From Candolleomyces eurysporus (taxonomy: Eukaryota > Basidiomycota > Agaricomycetes > Agaricales > Psathyrellaceae): a DNA stretch of 56,825 nucleotides. Each line of letters begins with the position of its first letter. Positions within the stretch are counted from its first letter, which is position 1. Below are positions 23,147 through 33,591 of this stretch, piece by piece. The position numbers and the translations under genes are program-made. The stretch covers positions 1-56,825 of the forward strand of contig JANBPK010001499.1 in NCBI GenBank assembly GCA_027579435.1, given 5' to 3'. Below the pieces are notes generated by a model. It was not told the origin of the DNA, ran no database searches, and saw only the letters and a list, made by a program, of their open reading frames with translations.

Positions 23147-24959
23147 TCACATCTTGATTTCGGTCGCGTTCGAGGTCAATCTCGATCTACCTAATCGCGC
23201 CCCGTCCTCTCTGACAACCGGCAAAATCTGCCCTCCTAGGGATACGTTCGTCACCTGCACCTCCTTGTCCTTGTCCTTGTCACAGTTCCACCAATGACCG
23301 GCAGAGGTGAGGGACTCGTCGCTCCTCATGTACCGCTGGCCGATGGCTTTCACCCTGTTATTCCTGCTCTTGCAGCGTTTTGCCCACCAGTTCCACGCAA
23401 AGATTACGATGATGGTGAAAGGAATCGCGACAGCTGGGTATAGCCAGATGTTGGTCGCGATAGACACCGACTTGCTCGAGTGCTGGAAATCGAAGAAAGA
23501 CATGCTGAATATTGACTACAAAAGGAAGCAGTGAGACATCGTTTATTGAAGAACAGTCATTTCCCAAAATTGTGAGCACACACCGATATAAAGGTTGCAG
23601 GAAGAAACACCAATGTGAGAGCTGCGATTCTAAATCGTCGTCAGTGGACGCCTAGATAGAGATTGAGAAGGCCCAGGCGATGGCCGCGCTCACGTTATCA
23701 TTGCGGAACTGTCCTTCTGAGTCTGCTCTGAGATCTTGCTCGTCAGTTCTGCGATCTGTATATTGGTCCGGTTATCTCTTTGCGTGGCTAAGTGAAACCA
23801 GAGCTGGATACGGATGTGGGTACGCTCCCTAAAGTTTCTTAGCCAATTGTGCCATCTATTAGTGCGTGAGCGGAGATTCGTCAGGCATTCCAAGGACCGC
23901 GGGTCTCCCATAATTAGCGAGTGTGTCTCAATGAGAAAATCAATTTGCTCGAGGAGTCCATGGATCTCTTCCTGCAGAACATGGATAGTTTGAGCCAGGT
24001 CATGGAGCTCATGAGCGGCAGCATCGATGCGGTCGTCGTGATATTCCGATGGTTGGAGATGCTCCTACGTCAATGGCCATCTCAATAAACACGGGGATTG
24101 TCTGAAGGGGGTGTCCTTACATATTTAAGGAGTTTCTTGTAAGCGTCGAGTATCCTGTCTAGCCAACTCCTTACCACCTCGTTGATGATGATATCGTCGA
24201 TGAACATGAGATCGCCGAGTGGGTCTTCGCTGGCGATCAAAGACTTGACCTTGCCCTGAATCTCTGCCTTGAATTCTCTTGAGCAGTTATTGATGATGTA
24301 TGTCGAAGTATGCTCAGTGAGATGGTGATGAAACCAAACACGAACCCGACGATCCCGCATGCTGTCCATTAGCGAGTACCTGCAAAACCCTTCTGCAATC
24401 CAAGGTTGACTTGTCAGATCTTGAGAGCTAGAACGCACTTCGTGCACGGCACTCACCAATGGATGACACCGCCCAGCTCGGTCCATCTCCCTCAGGAGAC
24501 TCCGACTTGGTCCATTTTTTGCGCAGGGCATTGCCAGTGCTCCAAAGCCATGGCGTTTCGGGCAGGAAGTTTGGCATAAAGTCAGGACAAACTTCAAGTT
24601 TTCGGGTGAGATGGTCCAGAGGTATCAAATTGTCTGTGTTGGAGGGAGTCATGTCGCCATTGAAGCTTACGTTGCGATCGTCTGACGCGGGTTTGTTCAC
24701 AAAACTGTGGGTTATGAGCTGATGAAAAGGAAATTCTTGAGAACGTCGATCTTACAACACACGAAGCTTCGGTATCTGCCCTCCCGTCTTCTATTTCAGG
24801 TCAAAGTGAACTTCCCCGATCCGTTGGCGAACGATTGGGCGAACTCACCGAAAGACGCTGGTCAAGTTGTCTGAGAGATAGATTGGAATGAAAGGCTATC
24901 TCAGGTCGAATTGATGTTTGTGAAGCTCTTGGGACCTCGAGAAGCTGAACGCTTGCCAT
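23147..24959 (-). CDS. CorA-like membrane protein, copy 2 (inverted paralog)
   Basis: Same exon plan and domains as the gene at 20.1-22.4 kb: MASVQLLEVPRAS.. to QLDQRLS, a small exon IPKLRVF, FVNKPASD, LEVCPDFMPNF, soluble domain (MRDRRVRVWFHHHL, HTSTYIINNCS), stalk (HELHDLAQTIHVLQEEIHG to QLWFHLATQRDNRTNIQ), TM1 (AALTLVFLPATFISSIFSM) and TM2 (NIWLYPAVAIPFTIIVIFAW). As in copy 1, the GMN position reads SMS. The C-terminal tail differs: it is about 70 residues with a DKDKDK run coded by a tandem 'cttgtc' repeat. The start at 24959 is chosen because it aligns with the start region of copy 1; an upstream Met would add about 11 residues. No frameshift or stop was seen, so it appears functional. 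Confidence 0.85.
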
Positions 24960-25017
24960 CGTATAGTTTGGGAGAAAGGTAGGACAGCTCAAGAGGGTTG
25001 CCGCGTTCCCAGTCGAA

Positions 25018-25024
25018 TTTTATG
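25018..25024 (-). promoter_or_regulatory. degenerate TATA element (CATAAAA) of CorA-like copy 2
   Basis: The promoter of copy 2 aligns with that of copy 1, but the first TATA base is C instead of T. It lies about 60 bp before the ATG at 24959. The functional effect is inferred only. Confidence 0.45.
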
Positions 25025-25398
25025 TGGAGTCCCTGTTAATTTCAATACTATGCGGGGCTAGTTGAATTGACAGCCCTAGCGCTGACTTATGATAATGATA
25101 AAGCTGTTGAAAGAGCCAATTCGGTTCCTCGCTGTCGTGAGTGATGACCTCGAGCTCTAGTTGAGAGAGAGATGCAACGCGAGCAAAGGGTTAGTGTATA
25201 AACAGGTACAGATCGTTTCGTGGAGAAAGAGTGCCCCGGCGAACGATTCATTGGGAGGAAGAGTTGCTAATTTTAGAACCTTGGACGTTAGTGTGAGAAG
25301 AACGTCACTCAATTGCCTCAGCGGCCTACCTAGCGACCATCTATACCAACTTCTGAAGTAGCGGCAACCTCGATTTTGACGATCTCCATTAGAGAAAT

Positions 25399-25500
25399 GG
25401 AAAAGCATAGCTTAGCTGGATTCATGCGGGCTTACGACATATGCATACGAATGGACAAACGTGTAGTGAAGAGATCACGGCTCAGGCTCAGGTTATGCAG
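25399..25500 (+). repeat. direct repeat R, copy 2
   Basis: Second copy of the direct repeat described at 22797-22910, here upstream of CorA-like copy 2 and without the CA expansion. Confidence 0.7.
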
Positions 25501-25635
25501 AGGAGTAAATGAAGTTGGATAGACAGAAGGACATGAAGGCAGGCGTGTGCAGGCCTCTCCTGAAGCCGAATCCCTTGGACCATACGCCATCCTACGAGAA
25601 AGGCCTCTACCACATATTTTGTTGCGATCGAGGGT

Positions 25636-26572
25636 TTAGGCGGTCTTGTGGTGCGAGGCCTTGATAGCAGCAGCCTTAGCCTTCTTCTCTGCCAGACGCT
25701 TGGCGATGAGGGCGCTGGTATGAAGATCAGTAAAGACTCATTTGTGAGATTACAGTCAAGACTTACTCGTATTCTCCCTTTTGTTCCTTCTGTCGCTCAA
25801 TCCTGTGCCGCTTGAGGGCATTGAGGTGACGGCGGCGTTGGAGACGGAGGGGGGTGACGAGACGCTGGATCTTGGGACTGGGGGAAATTGGATTGACATT
25901 CTAAATTATTTCAGAGGTAGAACGTGACTTACGCCTTGGTATAAGCCTTGGCTTCGGGGTTCTTCTGGCTCTTGACCTCGCGGCGGATAACGTACTTGCG
26001 CACATCGTCCTGCTTGGACAAGTTGAAGAATTTGCGAATCTTGGTGGCACGCTTGGGACCAAGGCGCTTGGGGAGGACGACGTCAGTCAGTCCAGGGACA
26101 TCGTTGTCACCCTGCTTGACGATAACGAGGGAGAGGACAGCGATATCGGGGCCGACGATGCAGCCACGGACGGACTTGCGCTTGCGCTCACCGGTACGGC
26201 GGATTCGGTAGCAAGAGTGGCCGTCGGAGAGGAGGAGTCGGACACGGTAGGGCAAGAGGATACCTTGCTTCATCGGGAAACCTTGCTTGTCGTTTCCACC
26301 GCTGATGCGGAAGATGTAGCCTTTCCACTCGTCACCCAAGGAGTCTCCAGGAACTTCTTGGGCGATTTTCTTGTCGTAGAAGATACGGCTGGGTTAAACA
26401 TAGGTTAGTTTGCCAAAATCGTAACAAATGACCAGCACGACGCACAATCGCCTCTCATCGTCGATATCGATCAGCTTTTGGGCCCCAGTTGCGGGGTCTG
26501 GCAACAAAACCATTAGATCCCTGACGACACACCATGCCCATGACCATTCTTACTGGCAATGTTGAACTTCAT
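25636..26572 (-). CDS. RPS6: 40S ribosomal protein eS6 (RPS6)
   Basis: A structural protein of the small ribosomal subunit and a classic phosphorylation target of the TOR pathway. The first exon encodes only MKFNIA plus one base and joins to [17 protein letters not shown], followed by [13 protein letters not shown], then the family-defining [56 protein letters not shown] and the basic C-terminal helix ending ASHHKTA. An early intron that isolates the first few codons is typical of fungal ribosomal genes. The C-terminus lacks the longer Ser-rich tail of animals, as is usual in fungi. It is divergent from RPS13. Confidence 0.96.
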
Positions 26573-26956
26573 TCTGGATGGCGATGAGCTCGCTGTACCC
26601 GACGACGAGCCAAAGTCGACCACATACCTTGAGGACGGTGAGTTTTGCTACCTTTGGCGGTAACTGACCTCTTCGACGGCGAGGGATGGAGAAGGCCTTC
26701 TGGGATGGGCTCGGTAACACGCACAAACACAATCGCCTAGCCTGTATTGCCAAATTAAGGTTTTCAGCTATACAGTTCCATCAGCCACCGTTCGGCAATC
26801 TCCGGCGCCCTGAATTCTCCTGGTCTTCGCCATCGCATCTGAAGACGACGCCGCCAACGCCATCCTTTTTCCTCAAGACCTCCTCACCACCACATAATCG
26901 TACGTCATCGACGAGCTCAACAGTGAGCTCGATGCTGACGTTTGCACAGAGCAGCC
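26573..26956. promoter_or_regulatory. shared RPS6-RPS13 divergent promoter region
   Basis: Only 384 bp separate the two start codons, so both 5' UTRs and promoters must lie here. Pyrimidine-rich tracts are visible on the RPS13 side before its ATG. I cannot name a specific factor site. Confidence 0.6.
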
Positions 26957-27587
26957 ATGGGTCGCATGCACGCTCCCGGAAAGGGCATTTGTAGGTTTTC
27001 TCATTTTTGTCAGAGTGAAGCGGAGCTTGACATCGTCGACAGCGTCCGCCGCCCTCCCTTACCGCAGGGCTNCCCCCCACGTGGCTCAAGACCACCCCCG
27101 AGGAAGTCGTTGACCAGATCACCAAGCTCGCCCGTAAGGGTTTGACCCCCTCCCAGATCGGTGTTACCCTCCGTGACTCGCATGGCATCCCCCAAGTGCG
27201 ATTCGTCACTGGTAACAAGATTCTCCGTATCCTCAAGTCTCAAGGTACGCACATGTATATATTCCATCGTTAGTGGGAACTCATGCACGATCTTTCGCTT
27301 CCTCCCCCTCTTCTCTCTTGTCTTCCTCTCGTATCTTTTGATACCATGCCTTTTATTTGGGGATAGGACTTGGCCCATCCATCCCTGAGGACCTCTGGCA
27401 CCTCATTAAAAAGGCGGTCGCCGTTCGCAAGCACCTCGAGAACAACAGGAAGGACAAGGACTCTAAGTTCCGTCTTATCTTGATCGAGTCGAGGATCCAC
27501 AGGCTTGCTCGCTACTACAAGACCCAGCAGAAGATCCCCACCACTTTCAAGTATGACTCTGCTACTGCCTCCACTCTCATTGCCTGA
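26957..27587 (+). CDS. RPS13: 40S ribosomal protein uS15 (RPS13), with an artefactual N
   Basis: Small-subunit ribosomal protein. Three exons (26957-26990, 27043-27244, 27367-27587) encode [83 protein letters not shown] and [20 protein letters not shown] ending STLIA. Base 27072 is N and breaks the frame exactly where the universal YRR-x-PPTWLK block occurs. Removing that one character gives 456 coding bases, that is 151 residues, the canonical length of eukaryotic RPS13. The gene is therefore intact and the N is best read as a spurious inserted base beside a run of six C. It is transcribed divergently from RPS6. Confidence 0.95.
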
Positions 27588-28223
27588 AGATCTTGTTCTT
27601 GCCATGTTGTCGTATGCATATGTCATCAAAATTCATTTATGCTTGTGACATTCATCGATATCCTGAGGATTACTTCGCCTCGACTCTTGAATAGGTATCA
27701 TTGGTGGCGTATGCCTCAAGTGCGTATGCGGCACGACTTCAACTACCCGCAGCCCACTCTTCTCTTATCGAGCGCCGTTCTACGGTGTATATGGCGAAGG
27801 CCAGCCGCGTTTACTAACACAAGGCCATGAGTGCCTTCGGAATTACGTTTGTGTTCACTAGATCTTTCGTGGCGTATGCCCCCACAAGCGGCAGACTGGA
27901 TTCTCCTTCATTTCGCTTCGGTTATTACGAGCATCACAGACAATAGGTTATCCCAAACTGGCCACGCCCTCCCAATTCAACCGCTACTCAGTCGCTCATC
28001 CTTAGTCTTTTGGAAGGTCGCGACGTAGGCACTTAGCCTCGTTCGAGTATTTGGTTGGATCCCCCACCGAACCATTACCGAAAGCAGAGAAAAATGGGAT
28101 CTGGTCTATCCTTTCCTCGACAGGTGTGACCGCGGACCATTCTTTACTTGCCGAATCCCGTCCTGGTTCCCAGCATTGCCGTCTTCAGCGATGCCGATTC
28201 ATTCCAGGGCATGGTCCGATACA
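27588..28223. other. intergenic region between RPS13 and the exonuclease
   Basis: About 640 bp, with the word 'tggcgtatgcc' occurring twice (near 27703 and 27871). No gene is supported. Confidence 0.5.
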
Positions 28224-28231
28224 TATATAAA
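28224..28231 (+). promoter_or_regulatory. TATA box of the EXD1-like gene
   Basis: TATATAAA lies about 55 bp before the ATG at 28284, followed by a pyrimidine-rich leader (cattgtcccttccccctgtc). This spacing is typical of a TATA-directed start. Confidence 0.55.
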
Positions 28232-28283
28232 GAGACTTTAGGGCACTCTGCAAGCCATTGTCCCTTCCCCCTGTCCATCCAAC

Positions 28284-29108
28284 ATGACTAGCGCTCAGCC
28301 TATCACGCGAATCGCTGATACTCTAGCCTTGGTGGAAGACTGCGTCAAGGATCTCATATCTTACCCAGCTGCAACCTCGCAACCATGCATCGCTGTTGAC
28401 CTTGAGGGCGTCGACCTTTGCCGTCACGGCCGGGTTTGCCTTGTCCAGATGAAAGCGAACCATTCTCGGATTATCTGGCTTTTGGACATTACTGTCCTTG
28501 GTCGGACGGCCTTTGACCATCCAAGTTCGGATGGTACGACCGTGCGGGATATTCTTCAATCTACCTCGATTAAGAAGGTAAGGTGCTGTCCCGTTGACTA
28601 ATAACCCTTTCTGATCACTCGTTCTGTGTCGCAGATATTGTTCGACGTACGTCGTGATGCAGAAGCGCTGTATCACATCTACGACATCGACATGCACAAC
28701 GTATGCGACCTCCAAATCGTCGAAATCGCCGCTCGCCAATCCAATCGAAACAGAACTCAATTCGTCAAGGGTCTAGCTCGGACTATCACCGACTACCTCT
28801 CTCCCGGTGCCGAATGGACACTGATCAAAGAACGCGGTGTCGCTCTTTTCAGTCCTCGTGAAGGTGGTTCGTTTGAAGCTTTTGAGCGAAGGCCTCTCGA
28901 CCCTGCCATCGTCGAGTACTCCGCCCAGGACGTAGCGTTGCTCGCTTCTCTAGAGGCGAGGATGATGTCGAGGTTCGGAAGCTTCACGTCGAGCAGGTAC
29001 AGTTGGGGACATAGAATTCAGGTGGCCTCTGAGAAGAGGCTTACGGAAGCTAAGAGTCCTATCTATGACGGGGAGGGTCGTCACCGAGCTCTCGCACCCG
29101 TCATTTGA
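28284..29108 (+). CDS. DEDDy 3'-5' exonuclease-domain protein (EXD1-like)
   Basis: A small protein consisting of a single RNase D/DnaQ-like 3'-5' exonuclease domain; the closest named group I recognise is EXD1. Two exons (28284-28577 and 28635-29108) encode 255 aa. Catalytic motifs: Exo I is AVDLEGVDL with the Asp and Glu; Exo II is KKILFDVRRD with the second Asp; Exo III is EYSAQDVALL, the YxxxD of the DEDDy type. The block CRHGRVCLVQM after Exo I is characteristic of EXD1 relatives. The intron falls between Exo I and Exo II. All four acidic ligands and the Tyr are present, so catalysis is plausible. Animal EXD1 acts in the piRNA pathway, partly as an inactive nuclease; a role here would be speculation. 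No helicase, HRDC or KH domain is attached. Confidence 0.85.
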
Positions 29109-29581
29109 AGACAAGAGTCATGTAGTTGTTGCTTGTGTCGGCTCACGCTGCTGTTTCGTACCGCTAAGATCTGTGATGTACTTGTATGTAGATTGAACCA
29201 ACTTTTGCTCTCCATTTGCGCCAATAATGTCCTATCATATGTAGAGGACTGAACTCGTTATGGGGTGTTTCGGTCAGAGATTTATCTATCCGCGAGCATT
29301 CAGACACCACTGGGACAAGTCGCTATTAGCCCGTTGCAGTTACCCAGGCGGCATAGATTGGGGTAACGACCCATCGACCTTGGCAACTCACTCACACACA
29401 CGTGCGGGTCCAGCTGGGCAATTTGTTCTGCATCTCCTCTAGAGACGCTGAAAAATGAGGGTAAGAGGAAGGGCGTTTTCGACAACGCTACAAAGAAGCA
29501 AAGGGATTTGTAGTGATGCAGGCATTCGTCGCTACTCTCAGTAATGGCTCCTGCACCAATTGAAGGGAGCGCTAATGCATT
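29109..29581. other. convergent intergenic region
   Basis: About 470 bp between the 3' ends of the exonuclease (+) and the DUF6533 protein (-). It contains a short CA/CG tract near 29393. No gene is supported. Confidence 0.5.
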
Positions 29582-31635
29582 TCAGGCAGATGTAGCTACA
29601 GACAGTCTGGAGGTCTGTTGGACTTGAGCAAACTCGATGTGATGGGTTCCTCTACTTCTAACAGAAAATCCGGGTCTGATTCGTCTAGATCTCGAACTTT
29701 GGACTCCATCGGTTGGCGCTTCCGCTCTAGTTACTGCCCGACGAATATTGAGAACGAGGCGCGATCCCTATAGGTGTTATGAAAGCGAGTCAGTCATTCT
29801 AAAGGTCTTTTGACTCGCGCGATCACGGAAAGAAGGCTACGCACCACAAATGAGTAAGTGGCAAAAGTCCACCTAGACGAAGATACGATTTGTCAATATC
29901 TGGGGGACGGAAGGGAGCAGCGAGTCCGGGAGACGTACGGCCATGCTGGAAGGAAATAGAACCCGAGCTCATAGAACGACATGAATGTCGATAATATCAT
30001 AATACCTGGGGATTGCTTCCACATGAATACGCTTGACCAGAGCTTCAGGGAGGAGACATACCAAAAAGCCTTTGAGAGGATTCAAGGTGATATATTGCAC
30101 CAAATTATTGTGAGGGAAGGAATAGAAAACAGCACTTACACCAAGAATGCAAAGGCACCATCGCTGAAGAACGCGGCCAATAACGGGGAAAATATGTTGC
30201 TTTCCTTGAGCCTACGATACTGGACTCGTCCATCCGCGCCTATGAGGTATTTCCTCAACTTGAACAGCATGAACCCAAAGTACGTGGCTGAGACGACAAG
30301 GAATCAGTATATCATCCGCTAAGTCGTAGAAAATTCGTGGGCGTACCAGTATTCGACGTGCTAACAACCCTATAAGAGAGGCGTGAGTCTGTATGGAACG
30401 CCTGAGCATTCGCGGGTCCATACTCACCAATTCGCCATGTATAAGTTGAGTTTAGCCTTCGTTACTGGGGTCGTGAGGCCTATACACCCGAATCTCTCTG
30501 ACAGAGCGTTGCGGGGAGGTAGAGGCATTGCACTGAAGTCTGTCAGGCGCCAGATCGCGTAAAATCCAAACTAGGAATTTGGGTGAGCTTTTCCGAGCGC
30601 GACGGGAAACATGGCTAGGCCGCCGCTCCGTACCGATGATTCCGCTGCGAGTCCATCACCCGTTGAGTGAGATCCATAGTAGCAAAGAGAGAGAAAGGAG
30701 CACCGAGCGCCAAAACAATTAAGAAAGCTAGGACTAAACACTCAAACGAAGAAATGCGTCAGTGGTGACCAGGAAAAGTAACAAAAAAGGGAAGCACCTT
30801 TCCGATTCGTCCCATACAGTGCGTAAATTCGCATGATACAGATGATATCGATGACCATCATCGAGAACTTGCCTCCAGCTCTGTGGAGGTCAAAATTTAG
30901 CTCGGACTGGTTGGCAGCCATACTACTGGCAGTCTGGATGGAACTCACAAGCTCATCACTCGAACGTACGTCCTGCAGCTAAAACCGTTTCAATGATGTG
31001 ATCTGATGAGGCAAAGCCAGTAAAGCAGACGTACAACTCAAGAGAATGAAGTCAGACCAAGTCAAGCTACATGGTAGAAGAGGCTAATATAGATAGCGTA
31101 CCTGTGCTGAGGGGTCATGGATAGTCCCCGCTGGAGACGGTTAGCGCGGAGGTACACGACAGTACGCCTGCTCCAGCAAGACTTACCGATAAGCATGATG
31201 CTAAGCGAAGAGTTAGATCAGCTGCGCTCCAGTCACAAAGAAGAGCCATAGAAATACACACATAACAAGAGCGATGCTATAGTACCTGGTTATAAGATAC
31301 AACACCTTCGAAAGGGACCACTTCGCCCTATACGCCAACTCTTCAGCGCCGATTCGGAGGCGTGAGGGGGGCTTATTACGAACTTCCAAATGAATTTGAG
31401 CTGGTCAGCCCCAGGTGTTAGCTTCAGTGTTTGAAATGGAGCAAAATTTCGAGCCAACCTCATCCTCGAACAAAGAGCAGACATCGCAGATGAGGAATGT
31501 GAGAGCACCGGCTACAAAAGAAGGTGAGTTAGCGAAGGCAAATCTAGGACGGTTGGGGCGGTATTACCCACCTTTCGAGTACCCTTCATCTAGAGAAACC
31601 TTGAGAGCTGATAAAAAGATCTCAAGGGCGTCCAT
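29582..31635 (-). CDS. DUF6533-type multispanning membrane protein
   Basis: A member of the large basidiomycete family of about seven-helix membrane proteins annotated as DUF6533; function unknown. At least ten small exons can be read: MDALEIFLSALKVSLDEGYS, then GALTFLICDVCSLFEDE, LKFIWKF, LAYRAKWSLSKVLYLITRYY, SIALVI, IMLIAGTIHDPSAQ, a block ending MMVIDIICIMRIYALYGTNR, then VLAFLIVLALGAPFSLFATM, LPPRNALSERFGCIGLTTPV, TYFGFMLFKLRKYL with FSPLLAAFFSDGAFAFL, PGIMILSTFMSFYELGFYFL, WTFATYSFV and GSRLVLNIRR with a basic tail ending SVATSA. The pattern DE-x-IW..KWS-x-x-KVLYLI-x-RY, the RIYALY block and the late GSRLVLN motif are family signatures. One intron (about 41 nt) is unusually short. Exons between IHDPSAQ and the RIYALY block are the least certain. 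Confidence 0.75.
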
Positions 31636-32343
31636 GGGCCCTCACAGGACGAGCAACTAGGTGAGCTAGAGATATGTAAGCGGGCGGTCTTCTTCTACCG
31701 TGCCTGTCCTGGACTCGAATGAAAAGAGAATCTGAGGCCCGTAGTGCCCGGAATAACTTGGCATTTTATCCAGTCAGCAATCAGGTAAGAGCAGCAAAGG
31801 GAAGTGCATCAAAGAAATGCTGATCCAACCATTCCGATTCAATAGCACTTGACAGTTATCGTATTTATGGACAGGTTTTGACGTGACTGGTCCCTGTATC
31901 AGGTATTAATATCTAGAACGACTTAGTGAGCAATCACCTCGGACTTGGCGGTTTGGCACGCATAATAATCGGGGTATTGCAAGGAGAAGGTCGGGGTGAG
32001 GTGCGGATTATTTGTCCACCTTCGAGGGGGACACAGTGCCGGCACGCCGCATTGAGGGCTGGGGGCTTCGATCATGACTTTCGGCAGCAAGAAACCTTGT
32101 TTTATTCAAGCACCACGAACGAACACGATACAATTTTCATGATGGAAAAAGAATAAAAGTGATTAATGAATGCTGTGAATCTAATACAGGTGAAAGAGCG
32201 CGACAAGACTACTCAAGTCTTCTATCAAAGAATCCAATGATCAACCTCCCTACAAAGACAAATGCCAATCAGCGAGATGAGGATGTGAGGGGTACCAAAC
32301 ACACATAGCCAAGTTGGAACCGGTAACGGTGTGGCCTAGGTGA
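31636..32343. other. intergenic region
   Basis: About 700 bp with no supported gene. It contains the promoter of the DUF6533 gene and the 3' region of the coiled-coil gene, both on the minus strand. Confidence 0.5.
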
Positions 32344-32951
32344 CTACGCCCTTGCGCCTGGGCGAAACAGTGGCAACATCGTCGCAACGAGAAGCGCCCC
32401 CACTAAGACCATAATCCTACATAACAGATCCACAACTGTCAACAATAGTCCGAAGATGAATGATGATTACTTACAGGAGCCACAGCTTCTCCGTGACCTT
32501 GCCAGCTTCGGCCTTTAAGCCCTCCAACTCCCTCTTTAAGCCCTCCAACTCCCTCTTTGAGCTCTCCAGTTCCACCTCGACTTTCGCCATAATTGCCGTC
32601 TCTGACTCAGTCTGCCTAATGAGTTTTATCTCCAATCGAGCGATCGAGCGTTCAAGGAAAATGACTGAAAATGTGGTTTCAGCAAACAATGATAATTGAA
32701 AAGACGAGGAACCAGAGGGACTGACCTTGTTTGGAGGGGGATATGTTGAGCTCATCCGAGCTTGTAGATCCCGCTCGGGACCTAGCGTCAGAGTCTCCAT
32801 CGTCTATGGTTGGTGTGCAAAAAGTTGATCCGGTAGTGATTTGACGAGTAGTGGTACGAAGGCGAGTGCGTCGGGGGAAAAGATGGGGAACGAGGAGAGG
32901 GAGGAATAAGGGCCTTTTTTGTTCCCTTTGAAAAGGAGAGTTTGGAGTCAT
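32344..32951 (-). CDS. small tail-anchored coiled-coil protein
   Basis: I do not recognise this gene. Three exons (32951-32726, 32664-32475, 32416-32344) join in phase to 489 bases, 162 aa. The N-terminus is basic and Ser/Thr-rich (MTPNSPFQREQKRPLF..), with an acidic DDGDSD stretch. The middle is a heptad-like coiled coil (RSIARLEIKLIRQTE.. to ..LEGLKAEAGKVTEKL). It ends with a hydrophobic helix (LIMVLVGALLVATMLPLF) and a short polar tail, the plan of a tail-anchored protein. The repeated residues RELEGLK are coded by a perfect 21-bp tandem duplication (32513-32554). Expression is unproven. Confidence 0.6.
32513..32554 (-). repeat. 21-bp tandem duplication in a coiled-coil exon
   Basis: Two adjacent perfect copies of a 21-bp word lengthen the coiled coil by exactly one heptad, keeping the reading frame. 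Confidence 0.85.
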
Positions 32952-33591
32952 GATATAAGTATGGACTGCTATGACAGGGGGCAAGAAACATTTTAAAGGA
33001 GTCTCATGTTTGGCATGTCTCGGCAGACAATGCCGCGGTCGCAGTTTGAAAAGGAGAAAATGATTTCAGCACGACAACTCATCGCTGTAGAGCACTGAGA
33101 AGATATTGACTGCTGTAAACCCAGTACAAATATTGTCGATACTTCCGTTTCATTATGTCTCCATCAAGCCTCCAATAGAATGGCGCTTGACTTGGGCAAA
33201 CTGCATGCGACTGCTAGCGAAGGCCCTGGGTCTGTAACACTGGGCGCTACTGTGGTACAGATAATCTTCCGCAACATCCTGACAGGGTGTTCCTTCAACT
33301 CAATAACAGACCCTGGATGGATTTTTGCTTTATGAGACACCAAACGTTCCATGCCCACCAGTCGAGCCTTACATCTGCGGACCAGGATCTCACTGATATC
33401 AACATCAACAATATTTTAAATTATCTACCAAAGATTGAGACATAAAGAGCGATTCTATCTACTAATTAGCTATAGAGTATATGGGATGTGTGGTGTCCGT
33501 CGAGCGGCGATGGAGCGAAAAGTGGTCGTGTCGAATGAGGTATATCTATGATTGAGTACACAAAGCGAGATCGAGATGGCCCATGGATATT
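32952..33591. other. intergenic region
   Basis: About 640 bp between the coiled-coil gene start and the ABC transporter stop. No gene is supported. Confidence 0.5.

Larger units (their letters stand above)
24960..25635. other. intergenic region upstream of CorA-like copy 2
   Basis: About 675 bp. On the minus strand it carries the promoter of CorA-like copy 2, including a CATAAAA at 25018-25024 where copy 1 has TATAAAA. It also holds the second copy of direct repeat R (25399-25500) and the RPS6 3' region. No gene is supported. Confidence 0.55.
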
